From DATKMS01 sp041497995 (GTDB lineage: Bacteria > Desulfobacterota > Binatia > HRBIN30): 13,331 nucleotides of DNA. The notes under the pieces are model-generated. The model ran no database searches, was not told where the DNA came from, and saw only the letters and a list, made by a program, of their open reading frames with translations. A program made the position numbers and the translations under genes. This document shows, piece after piece, positions 1 through 6,594 of this stretch. The stretch covers positions 1 to 13,331 of the forward strand of contig JBGQHM010000176.1 in the NCBI GenBank assembly GCA_041497995.1, read 5' to 3'. The stretch's first letter is position 1; every line of letters starts with the position of its first letter.

Positions 1-432
1 CCGCCTACCGCGCCAGCCACGCCATCGCCGAGCGGCTGGCCGCACAGGACCCGTCGCACACCGAGTGGCAACGCGACCTCTCGGTGAGCCACAACAAGAT
101 CGGCGACGTGCTGGGCGCGCAGGGCGACGGGAGCGGGGCGCTTACCGCCTACCGCGCCAGCCACGCCATCGCCGAGCGGCTGGCCGCACAGGACCCGTCG
201 CACACCGAGTGGCAACGCGACCTCTCGGTGAGCCACAACAAGATCGGCGACGTGCTGGGCGCGCAGGGCGACCTGAGCGGGGCGCTCACCGCGTACCGCG
301 CCAGCCTTGCCATTGCCGAGCGCCTCGCTGAGTTGGATCCGACGAACGCTGATTGGGTGGCAGACCTGGCCATCAGCTGCAGGAATGTCGCTGCACTCGC
401 GGGGGCCTGCGAGACGGAAGATGTCAAGCACG
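1..432 (+). repeat. Tandem 144-bp coding repeat (48-aa TPR units)
   Basis: The unit starting at base 1 recurs at 145 and, diverged, at 289. Units 1-144 and 145-288 differ at only three positions by eye: two in the Gly/Leu codon after GAC near 129-130 and one synonymous change near 143. The third unit (from 289) keeps the frame and the start of the motif but drifts quickly into the C-terminal cap. Near identity at synonymous sites points to recent duplication or gene conversion. Further units probably lie upstream of the window. Confidence 0.9.
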
Positions 433-563
433 TCGTCGGTCTCATGAAGCGTTGCCAAAACCGCCTGCGTACCCTCCGCACCGCAGGCCGGCTCGGGCCT
501 CGGGAGCGCGAGCTGCTCGATGCCCTCGACCGCGACGTCGCGAAGCTCGACGCGGCGTCGTAG
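1..563 (+). CDS. TPR-array protein, C-terminal part (5' truncated by window edge)
   Basis: The reading frame is open from the first full codon at base 3 to the TAG at 561-563, so the N-terminus lies outside the window. The visible part holds about three copies of a 48-residue helical repeat with the core HNKIGDVLGAQGDLSGAL, then AYRAS.AIAERLAA.DP. This matches the long TPR variant seen in large bacterial signalling and scaffold proteins. After the last repeat come about 80 residues rich in Arg, Leu and Ala, ending DALDRDVAKLDAAS, which may cap the helical stack. TPR arrays bind proteins. In this class the array is often fused to an N-terminal effector or ATPase module (TIR, CHAT, NACHT/NB-ARC, protease), but none is visible here. 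A GTG at 84 lies inside a repeat and is not the start. TPR identity is confident; function is unknown. Confidence 0.85.
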   Translation, partial: AYRASHAIAERLAAQDPSHTEWQRDLSVSHNKIGDVLGAQGDGSGALTAYRASHAIAERLAAQDPSHTEWQRDLSVSHNKIGDVLGAQGDLSGALTAYRASLAIAERLAELDPTNADWVADLAISCRNVAALAGACETEDVKHVVGLMKRCQNRLRTLRTAGRLGPRERELLDALDRDVAKLDAAS

Positions 564-603
564 AGTCCCTCCGAGTTTCGTGCTCTGCAGGGCCAGGTTG
601 TGT

Positions 604-1524
604 TCAAGCGCGGTGCGTTCGTGTGCTCCAGTAGACACCAGCCAAGACGGCCGCACCGCCGACGCCCTGTGCTAGCTGGAAGTGCTCGCCAAGCAGCAGC
701 GTGGAGAGCACGGCGGTCATGACCGGCATCAAGTAGATGAAGACGACGGTCCGGCTGACTCCCAGCGCGCGCACGCCCATCAGAAAGAACTGACCGGACA
801 GCACCGACGAGCCCAGCGCCATGATCACTACGCCGAGCAGCGCGGTGCCGCTGGCAGCATGCAGCTGCGCCAATGGGTGCTCCGGCACGGCGAGCCCGAA
901 CAGTGCGATGCCGCCGACGACGTAGACCAGGCTGTTGATGAACGTCGGCGAGAGGCGTGCCACGACGTGCCGCGATGCCAGGTTGAAGACCGACCAGATC
1001 GCCGCCGCGGTAACGGCCAGGAGGTCACCGGCGTTGAGCGACAGCGCCGTGAGGTGTCGCACGTCTCCCTTGGTGATCACGGTTGCCGCGCCGAGCAGTG
1101 CCAGCGCCACGCCCGCCGCGCGGTGCTTGGTGAGATGCTCGCCGATCAGCGGCGCCAACAGGATGGTGAACACCGGATTGAGCGCGATGAGCAGCGACGT
1201 GTTCGTCGCCGTCGTGCGCGACAGGGCCAACAAGAATACCCACGGGTACACGACGCTCCCGCAGACGACGAGAACGGTGAGCGGGACGGCGACGCGACGC
1301 ATCTCGCGCCATGGTGCGGCGCGGACGCCGAACGGGACCAACACCAGCGCCGCGACGGCGAAGCGGAACGCCGCGACGGTCAGCGGCGTCAGTTCTTCAA
1401 GCGCCAGCTTCCCGGCGATGTATGCCGATGCCCAGCCGAGACTGGCGAGAGTGAGACCGGCGTAGGCCACCACTTCGGCATCAAACCGTGGTGCCGGCCG
1501 GGCGATTGCAGGCGCGGAGTCCAT
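604..1524 (-). CDS. DMT-superfamily EamA transporter
   Basis: A 306-residue inner-membrane protein of the drug/metabolite transporter superfamily, most likely exporting a small metabolite or amino acid; the substrate cannot be read from sequence. It shows the usual two EamA halves of about five helices each. The first has the pattern GWASAYIAGKLALEELTPLT followed by AAFRFAVAAL. The second has GDLLAVTAAAIWSVFNLASR and later the typical YLMPVMTAVLSTLLLGEHF. Length is normal for the family. I chose the ATG at 1524. A GTG at 1542 would add six residues (MVCRLR) with no conserved sequence; a GAGGTG at 1545-1550 fits neither start well. It is convergent with the TPR gene (40-bp gap) and divergent from the MFS gene. 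Confidence 0.88.
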   Translation of the reverse strand: MDSAPAIARPAPRFDAEVVAYAGLTLASLGWASAYIAGKLALEELTPLTVAAFRFAVAALVLVPFGVRAAPWREMRRVAVPLTVLVVCGSVVYPWVFLLALSRTTATNTSLLIALNPVFTILLAPLIGEHLTKHRAAGVALALLGAATVITKGDVRHLTALSLNAGDLLAVTAAAIWSVFNLASRHVVARLSPTFINSLVYVVGGIALFGLAVPEHPLAQLHAASGTALLGVVIMALGSSVLSGQFFLMGVRALGVSRTVVFIYLMPVMTAVLSTLLLGEHFQLAQGVGGAAVLAGVYWSTRTHRA

Positions 1525-1702
1525 GCGCAGCCGGCATACCACCGCACCTCGGCTATCGCGAGGGCGGTTCTACGACAGTGGATTCTCTCTTCGACTCTCG
1601 GGCCTGCACGCACCGGCCAGAGGCCGGTGCCACCATTTTTCAAAGCGCGCCCACCTCCGCTGCATTGACGTCGTCACGAGCCTCAGCCAGTGTCCGCGTC
1701 AC

Positions 1703-1708
1703 GGAGGG
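1703..1708 (+). promoter_or_regulatory. Shine-Dalgarno GGAGGG before a possible CTG start
   Basis: GGAGGG lies 4 nt before an in-frame CTG at 1713, just upstream of the conserved N-terminal signature of the GPH transporter. It is the only strong ribosome-binding sequence seen near the possible starts of that gene. Confidence 0.45.
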
Positions 1709-1712
1709 ACGG

Positions 1713-3089
1713 CTGAGCACATCCGACAACCAGGGCGCAGGGACACCGCTGCCACTGCACGTCAAGGTGGGTTTCGGTTTCGGTGATCATACGCTCAATG
1801 TCGCGCTCTCCGCGCTGTCGCTGCTCTACCTGTTCTTCCTGACCGAAGTTGCGGGGCTGCGGCCGGCGCTGGCCGCGCTCGTGTTGTTGGTCGGACGCAC
1901 CGTCGACGCGATCACCGATCCGCTGATGGGGCGGATCTCAGACATCACGCGCTGGCGCTGGGGGCGGCGGCGGCCGTATCTACTGCTCGCCGCGCTGCCC
2001 TTCGGTCTGAGCTTCGCGCTGCTCTGGCAGGCGCTCGCAATCCATGGCCAGGCGACGCTGTTCGCCGCCTACGCCGCCCTCTACATCCTGCATACGACCG
2101 CCTCGACGATGCTCGGTGTTCCATACATGGCGCTGCTGCCCGAGCTGGCGCTCGGCTACGACGAGCGCACGACGCTGAACGTCTTCCGCCAGTTCGGCGC
2201 TGTGCTCGGTACGTTGCTCGCCGCTGTGGCTATGCGTCCTTTGGTCGACTTGTTAGGAGGCGGCGCGCGCGGCTTTGCGCGCACCGGCATCGCGCTCGGC
2301 GTGTGGATGGCGGTGCCATGGTTCGTGGTCTACGCGGTCACTTGGGAGCGGCCGGCTTTCTCGCGGCCGGACCAGATGAGCTTTGCGGAGAGCGTGCGCC
2401 GTGTCCTCGCACACCGCGCCTACCGCGTCCTCGTCGGTTTGTTCCTCTGCGCGCGGATCGCGCTCGACCTCGTCGCCGCCATGATCATTTTCTACATGTC
2501 GTACTGGCTGCGGCGCGAGGGCGATTTCTCCGCGATCATGGCCACCATGCTCGTTGCGGCCACCTTGTCGTTGCCGCTCTGGCTGGGCGCCGCACGCCAC
2601 GCCGACAAGGCGACCGTCTTCATCGTCGGCGTGTGCTGGTGGATCGGCACGCAGCTGGTGCTGCTCTTCCTGCAGCCGGCGTGGCCGCACTGGGTGATGT
2701 TCGCGGTCGCTGCCGCAACTGGCATTGGCTACGCCGTTGCCGACTTGATGCCATGGTCCATGCTCGGGGATGTCGTCGATTCGGACGAGCTGCTCACTTC
2801 CGAGCGGCGGGACGGCATCTACGCAGGCTCGTTTACGTTCCTGCGCAAGCTCGGCGGTGCCACCGGTGTCGCACTCGCCGGTTTGCTGCTCGACCTGGCG
2901 GGGTTCGTGCCCGGCGAGGAACAGTCCGACACGGCGCTGCTCGCCATTCGCGTCCTCACCGCAGCCGTGCCCGCCCTGTTCCTGGCCGGCGCTGCACTGA
3001 TCGCGCGGTCGTATCCGCTCGGGCGCCGGCAGCATGCGGAGATCGTCGCGCAGTTGGAGGCCCGCCGGAGTCTGCCGCAGCCTCGGTAG
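1713..3089 (+). CDS. GPH-family (MFS_2) cation symporter
   Basis: A 12-helix MFS protein of the glycoside-pentoside-hexuronide:cation symporter type, probably importing a sugar-like or other polar substrate with H+ or Na+. The N-terminus has KVGFGFGD, matching the family signature KIGYGLGD. Loop 2-3 has the motif DAITDPLMGRISDITRWRWG followed by RRRPYL. The second half has DVVDSDELLTSERRDGIYAG followed by SFTFLRKLGG, the typical GPH C-terminal signature. The start is uncertain: the frame is open from 1488, but no ATG lies before the first helix. CTG at 1713 sits 4 nt after GGAGGG (1703-1708) and gives 458 residues, the usual family size. TTG 1665 and GTG 1578 are in-frame alternatives without a clear Shine-Dalgarno site. 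Family assignment is firm; substrate is unknown. Confidence 0.85.
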   Translation: MSTSDNQGAGTPLPLHVKVGFGFGDHTLNVALSALSLLYLFFLTEVAGLRPALAALVLLVGRTVDAITDPLMGRISDITRWRWGRRRPYLLLAALPFGLSFALLWQALAIHGQATLFAAYAALYILHTTASTMLGVPYMALLPELALGYDERTTLNVFRQFGAVLGTLLAAVAMRPLVDLLGGGARGFARTGIALGVWMAVPWFVVYAVTWERPAFSRPDQMSFAESVRRVLAHRAYRVLVGLFLCARIALDLVAAMIIFYMSYWLRREGDFSAIMATMLVAATLSLPLWLGAARHADKATVFIVGVCWWIGTQLVLLFLQPAWPHWVMFAVAAATGIGYAVADLMPWSMLGDVVDSDELLTSERRDGIYAGSFTFLRKLGGATGVALAGLLLDLAGFVPGEEQSDTALLAIRVLTAAVPALFLAGAALIARSYPLGRRQHAEIVAQLEARRSLPQPR

Positions 3090-3265
3090 TGCCCGCGGGG
3101 CGTTCAGCGAACACCCAGACCGCGCCCCGGCTGAAAAACACGACGCCGCGGGCCGCAAGGGTCGCGCTCCCGAGTCGCACACTTGATCCATCGCGGCACC
3201 TGTCATGAACGCACAAAGCGGGTGAGGCCTCTTGGTTCATTCACATCGGCGGGCGCGGCCGCCGC

Positions 3266-3664
3266 TCAGGCCGGTCGCACGTTGTGCACGACGACGCCGA
3301 GGGCCGGTGCTCTCGAAAGCGGACCGTCCGCAGTTATCAGCGCGGCACTCCGTGCCCGCGCCGCGGAAACGTACAGGGCGTCGTAGGCGGTCACATGCCC
3401 CCGCAGCATCCACGCGTCGTCGAGCAGTGGCTTGTGCGGCAGGCGTTCGATGCCCCAGTCGCGAAGGTCTGTAACCGCTTCACTCGCGCGCCGCTCGGCC
3501 AGGCGCCCAGCGAGGACCTCGCGTCGGAGGACCGACAAGACCTCGGCATCCATCAATTCCGGAGCGCTCACATCAGCGCTTTCGATCAAGCTCGCTACGC
3601 GAACCCCAAGCGAGGTCTGGAGCAAGTACTCAACCGCCGCAGAGGCGTCCACCACCACGATCAT
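3266..3664 (-). CDS. vapC: VapC-like PIN-domain ribonuclease toxin
   Basis: A 132-residue PIN-domain protein, the toxin half of a type II toxin-antitoxin pair. VapC proteins are Mg2+-dependent endoribonucleases that cut tRNA or rRNA when free of antitoxin. All expected acidic residues are present: Asp6 in VVVDASAAVEYL, Glu41 in the helix PELMDAEVLSVLRR, Asp95 in TAYDALYVSAAR and Asp113 in LITADGPLSRA. Length is typical. The start ATG (3664-3662) overlaps the antitoxin stop in an ATGA arrangement, which implies one mRNA and coupled translation. The intact active site suggests a functional toxin. The exact RNA target cannot be inferred. Confidence 0.92.
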   Translation of the reverse strand: MIVVVDASAAVEYLLQTSLGVRVASLIESADVSAPELMDAEVLSVLRREVLAGRLAERRASEAVTDLRDWGIERLPHKPLLDDAWMLRGHVTAYDALYVSAARARSAALITADGPLSRAPALGVVVHNVRPA

Positions 3665-3897
3665 CGCGCGGTCTCTCGCTCGCGTTCCTCGCGTACCTCT
3701 TCCAGCGTTCGCGCTGCCGGGCGTCCGAGGTCGACGGGTTCGCGCTTCGCCAAGCGGGCGCGAAATTCCAGACGTTCGATTTCACGCGTCACGGCGTCGA
3801 GCACGACATCACGCACCGTCCGTCCGCGACGCTTGGCGTGCGCGCGGATCTTGCGGTGCAGCGACTCCGGAACATTCTTCACTTGAAGGTTGGCCAT
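3661..3897 (-). CDS. vapB: VapB/FitA-type ribbon-helix-helix antitoxin
   Basis: A 78-residue antitoxin directly upstream of, and overlapping by 4 bp, the PIN toxin gene. Residues 1-43 (ANLQVKNVPESLHRKIRAHA, then KRRGRTVRDVVLDAV) form a ribbon-helix-helix DNA-binding fold of the FitA type, which dimerises and binds operator DNA. The charged tail (about 44-78, with TLEEVREERERE) would wrap round the toxin and block its active site. The pair normally represses its own promoter. Two inverted repeats sit at and just upstream of the start codon and are good operator candidates. No strong Shine-Dalgarno is visible before the ATG at 3897. Confidence 0.9.
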   Translation of the reverse strand: MANLQVKNVPESLHRKIRAHAKRRGRTVRDVVLDAVTREIERLEFRARLAKREPVDLGRPAARTLEEVREERERETAR

Positions 3898-3909
3898 GGC
3901 GTGCCATTA

Positions 3910-3926
3910 GCATGCTTGGAGCATGC
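3910..3926. promoter_or_regulatory. Inverted repeat upstream of vapB, candidate TA operator
   Basis: GCATGCT-TGG-AGCATGC is a perfect 7-bp inverted repeat with a 3-bp centre, 12 bp upstream of the vapB ATG. A second dyad, ATGGC-GT-GCCAT (3896-3907), overlaps the start codon. RHH antitoxins of this type bind paired inverted repeats in their own promoter. Assignment as operator is inference from position and symmetry. Confidence 0.5.
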
Positions 3927-3988
3927 CGGCAAACGCAATCCGAGCAGTGCCGGGGTCGTTGGCGTTGCGCCACGCCCCAGCCGTTGGA

Positions 3989-5068
3989 TCATCGGTTCAG
4001 CTTAGTTGTCCGCGCCAGCTCCGCGGCTCTGCGCGCCATGTCGAGGACGACGTTGCCGAACATCTCCATCTTCGGATTGTCGGCGCCGCCTTGGACGTAG
4101 CGCGCGTAGCCGCCTTCGAGGACGATGGCCATCTTGTAGCGGGCGAGGATGACGTAATAGTCCATCTCGTCGACGGGCAGGCCGCTGACGCGCGCGTAGC
4201 GCTCGAGGAGCTCGGCGCGCGTCGGCATGCCGGTGTAGTCGACGTAGCCGCTGCCGGTACGATCCTCGTCGGGGTCTGGCCAGCTCATGATCACCCACGC
4301 GAGATCCAACAGCGGATCGCCGATCGTCGCCATCTCCCAGTCGACGATCGCCGCCATGCGCGCCGGCGCGCCGTGATGGAACATCACGTTGGCGAACTGA
4401 TAGTCGCCGTGAATGATGCCAGGCTTGTACGAGCGCGGGCGAGAGCCGCGTAGCCACTCGGCCGCCGCATCGAGGCCGGGGATGTCGCGGAACGTGAACG
4501 CCTTCAGATGTGCCTGCCACCGATCGACTTGTCGTTCGTGAAAGCCTTCCGGCTTTCCAAAACCTTCGAGGCCGCGCGCGCGCCAGTCGACTTGTCCGAG
4601 CTTGGCGATGGCGTCGACCAGCTCGTACGCCAGGCCCTGCCGCGCCGTGAGGTCGGTGTCGAACGGTGCCGGCCAGCCACTAGGTGGCGAGCCGCCCGGC
4701 GCGCCGCTGAGGTTCATGCACGACCAGCCGTCGACGTGAGCCATCAGATAGAAGCACGCCCCGACCAGTGAGGGATCATCGCAGGCCGCGATGGCACGCG
4801 GATGCGGCACGTCGGTGTCGTTGAGCGCTTCGAGCACACGGTACTCGCGCAGCATGGTTTCGTTGCGACCCGTCGGCACCTTGCGCGGTGGACGGCGTAG
4901 CGCCATCCGCACATTGCCGCGCTTGATCTCGAAGATCTCGTTCGATGCCCCGCCACTGATGAAGCGCGCCACGACGGGCGCGCCCTCGCCGGGCAGATGC
5001 CGCGCGTCCATCCAACGCGCCAGCGCTTCAGGCTTTACCAGTTCTTGGATCCGTTCCTGCTCGTCCAT
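3989..5068 (-). CDS. APH-fold phosphotransferase, candidate 4-hydroxyacyl-CoA kinase
   Basis: A 359-residue protein of the aminoglycoside-phosphotransferase/choline-kinase fold. The N-lobe has a Gly-rich turn SGGASNEIFEI (38-48) and ALRRPPRKVP (56-65). The catalytic loop is IIHGDYQFANVMF (218-230), with Asp222 and Asn227. The metal-binding motif is IVDWEMATIGDPLLDLAW (241-258), with Asp243. All kinase-like residues needed for ATP-dependent transfer are present. This subfamily corresponds to the N-terminal kinase domain of ACAD10/ACAD11 and to LvaA, which phosphorylates 4-hydroxyvaleryl-CoA. The gene follows an acyl-CoA dehydrogenase of the matching type on the same strand after 113 bp. GGAG at 5075-5078 is 6 nt before the ATG. 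Antibiotic resistance is unlikely given the context. The 4-hydroxyacyl-CoA substrate is inferred. Confidence 0.85.
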   Translation of the reverse strand: MDEQERIQELVKPEALARWMDARHLPGEGAPVVARFISGGASNEIFEIKRGNVRMALRRPPRKVPTGRNETMLREYRVLEALNDTDVPHPRAIAACDDPSLVGACFYLMAHVDGWSCMNLSGAPGGSPPSGWPAPFDTDLTARQGLAYELVDAIAKLGQVDWRARGLEGFGKPEGFHERQVDRWQAHLKAFTFRDIPGLDAAAEWLRGSRPRSYKPGIIHGDYQFANVMFHHGAPARMAAIVDWEMATIGDPLLDLAWVIMSWPDPDEDRTGSGYVDYTGMPTRAELLERYARVSGLPVDEMDYYVILARYKMAIVLEGGYARYVQGGADNPKMEMFGNVVLDMARRAAELARTTKLNR

Positions 5069-5097
5069 GCAACGCTCCGAAGTCTACCCTGCGAAGA

Positions 5098-5165
5098 GAA
5101 TCACGAAAGCACGAAAGTTCGAAAGTCTGATTTCGTGGTTTCGGCATTTCGTGCTTTCGTGATTC
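5098..5165. repeat. Perfect 19-bp inverted repeat of CACGAAAG octamers
   Basis: Arms GAATCACGAAAGCACGAAA (5098-5116) and its exact reverse complement (5147-5165) flank a 30-nt centre. The left side reads as octamers CACGAAAG, CACGAAAG, TTCGAAAG; the right side as TTTCGTGG, TTTCGGCA, TTTCGTGC, TTTCGTGA. It lies between the acyl-CoA dehydrogenase and kinase genes, so on their shared transcript it would fold into a long hairpin just before the kinase ribosome-binding site. It may be a dispersed intergenic repeat, an mRNA stability element or an attenuator. Confidence 0.85.
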
Positions 5166-5181
5166 GTACTTTGCGCGGTCT

Positions 5182-6486
5182 TCAAAGATTCCCCACGTCG
5201 TGCTCCAAGTACTCTGCAAACTGTGCACGTGCCTCGGCCACTCGCGCCGGCAGGAAGTCGCTCGGCCACAGCCCTTCGTAGGGCTGGTACTGCTTGAGGA
5301 CCTGCTTGGCGACGGTGACCTTGTGGACCTCGGTCGGCCCGTCGGCGATGCCCATCACCGGCACCGCCATCCACAGCCCGGCGAGCGGCGTTTCATTCGA
5401 GCAGCCGAGGGCGCCGTGCACCTGCAGGGCGCGGCGCACGACGTCGTGCAACACCTCCGCCATCTGCACCTTCACTGCGGCGATGTACGTGCGTGCCTCG
5501 TTGCGATGCCCTTTGTCGATGTGCCACGCGGTGTAGAGGACGAGCAGGCGGAACTGCTCGATCTGGATGAACGAGTCGGCGATGTACTGCTGCACCAGCT
5601 GCTTGTTGGCGAGCACGTCGCCTTGCGTGCGGCGGCTGAGGGCGCGCTCGCACATCATGCGCAAGGCGCGTTTCACCATCGCCATCGTGCGCATGGCATG
5701 ATGGATGCGGCCGCCACCGAGCCGCGTCTGCGCGATCGCAAACGCTTGCCCCGGACCGCCGAGCAAGTTCTCCGCGGGCACGCGGCAGTCTTCGTAGCGA
5801 ATGTACGCGTGATGCCCCTGCCCGAGCGGCTCACCGCCGAGCCCCGCCAGGCGGACGATGTTCACGCCCGGGTTGTCGGCAGGGATCAGAAACATCGAGG
5901 CGCCTTGATGGACCGGGACGGTGGAATCGGTGATCACCATGGTGATCAAAAACTCGGCGAGGTTGGCGTTGGAAGAGAAGTACTTCTCGCCGTTGATCAC
6001 CCAATCGTCACCGTCGCGCACGGCGCGGCATTTGAACTCGCGCGGATCGGCGCCGGCTTGCGGCTCGGTCATTGAGAAACAGGAGACGATGTCGCCTTCG
6101 AGTAGCGGCGCCAGGTACTTCTTCTTTTGCGCCGGCGTGCCGTACGCGGCGAGGATCTCGGCGTTGCCGGAATCCGGCGCTTGGCAGCCGAAGATGGTCG
6201 GCGCCCACACCGAGCGGCCGAGGATCTCGTTCATCAATGCGAGCTTGAGCTGGCCGTATCCCAGACCGCCGAGCTCCGGCCCGAGGTGACATGCCCAGAG
6301 CCCTTGCCGTTTCACCGCCGCTTTCAACGGATCGGTAACCTTCTTGTACACGGCATTCTTGCGGTCATACGGCGCGCCCGATTCGCGAAACGCGTAGTCG
6401 AGCGGCTCGACTTGGTCGCGGACGAAGCTGTCGATCCAATCGAGCTTTGCTTGGAACTCTGGGTCCGTTTCGAAATCCCACGCCAT
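5182..6486 (-). CDS. Acyl-CoA dehydrogenase, ACAD10/11- or LvaC-like
   Basis: A 434-residue FAD-dependent acyl-CoA dehydrogenase with the full domain set: N-terminal helices (1-130, with ELGGLGYGQLKLALMNEILG), the flavin/substrate segment CFSMTEPQAGADP (136-148), the middle beta domain VINGEKYFSSNA (163-174), and a C-terminal helical domain with QVHGALGCSNETPLAG (355-370). The catalytic-base position reads IADGPTEVH (380-388), with Asp382 where classical members have Glu in EGT. ADGP-type motifs are typical of the ACAD10/11 branch, which acts on 4-phosphorylated acyl-CoAs. I chose ATG 6486 over the longer frame from 6591, because AGGAGGA (6494-6500) sits 7 nt upstream and the family homology begins at MAWDFETDPEF. 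The kinase gene follows on the same strand. Enzyme class is firm; substrate is inferred. Confidence 0.93.
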   Translation of the reverse strand: MAWDFETDPEFQAKLDWIDSFVRDQVEPLDYAFRESGAPYDRKNAVYKKVTDPLKAAVKRQGLWACHLGPELGGLGYGQLKLALMNEILGRSVWAPTIFGCQAPDSGNAEILAAYGTPAQKKKYLAPLLEGDIVSCFSMTEPQAGADPREFKCRAVRDGDDWVINGEKYFSSNANLAEFLITMVITDSTVPVHQGASMFLIPADNPGVNIVRLAGLGGEPLGQGHHAYIRYEDCRVPAENLLGGPGQAFAIAQTRLGGGRIHHAMRTMAMVKRALRMMCERALSRRTQGDVLANKQLVQQYIADSFIQIEQFRLLVLYTAWHIDKGHRNEARTYIAAVKVQMAEVLHDVVRRALQVHGALGCSNETPLAGLWMAVPVMGIADGPTEVHKVTVAKQVLKQYQPYEGLWPSDFLPARVAEARAQFAEYLEHDVGNL

Positions 6487-6493
6487 CGTCGCG

Positions 6494-6500
6494 TCCTCCT
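6494..6500 (-). promoter_or_regulatory. Strong Shine-Dalgarno of the acyl-CoA dehydrogenase gene
   Basis: On the minus strand AGGAGGA lies 7 nt before ATG 6486 and fixes this as the start. The open frame upstream to 6591 (35 more residues, starting MRMSLPLGRW) is therefore most likely untranslated leader. Confidence 0.8.
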
Positions 6501-6594
6501 GTGGATGAGCTGAGCAACCTGGCTCTATCGTGGCGAGCGGCTGCCAGGCAAGTCCTGGTGCCCACCGCCCGAGTGGCAAAGACATTCGCATCTC

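Noticed and set aside
682..1668. Long plus-strand open frame (328 codons) opposite the DMT gene
   Set aside because: Its product is a low-complexity mix of Arg, Asp, Gln, His and Glu with no fold pattern, as expected for the antisense of a GC-rich membrane protein gene; the minus strand has a clear EamA transporter.
3096..3129. CGGGGCG...CGCCCCG stem between the GPH and vapC genes as a terminator
   Set aside because: Only 7 bp with a 20-nt loop and no T tract; easily expected by chance at this GC content.
2253..3206. Minus-strand open frame of 317 codons opposite the GPH transporter
   Set aside because: Polar, low-complexity antisense product; the plus strand encodes recognisable transporter signatures throughout.
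3989..5068. Aminoglycoside-resistance gene
   Set aside because: The fold is shared, but the partner acyl-CoA dehydrogenase and the ACAD10/11-type motifs point to an acyl-CoA-related kinase.
5098..5165. CRISPR-like short repeats
   Set aside because: Units are 8 bp, contiguous and arranged as one inverted repeat; there are no regular unique spacers and no cas genes.
5200..6075. Plus-strand open frame of 291 codons opposite the acyl-CoA dehydrogenase
   Set aside because: His/Arg/Val-rich antisense composition; the opposite strand carries all acyl-CoA dehydrogenase motifs and a strong ribosome-binding site.
6487..6591. N-terminal extension of the acyl-CoA dehydrogenase (start at 6591)
   Set aside because: A strong Shine-Dalgarno lies 7 nt before ATG 6486 and the extra 35 residues have no family counterpart; the extension would also run across the likely transcription start region.
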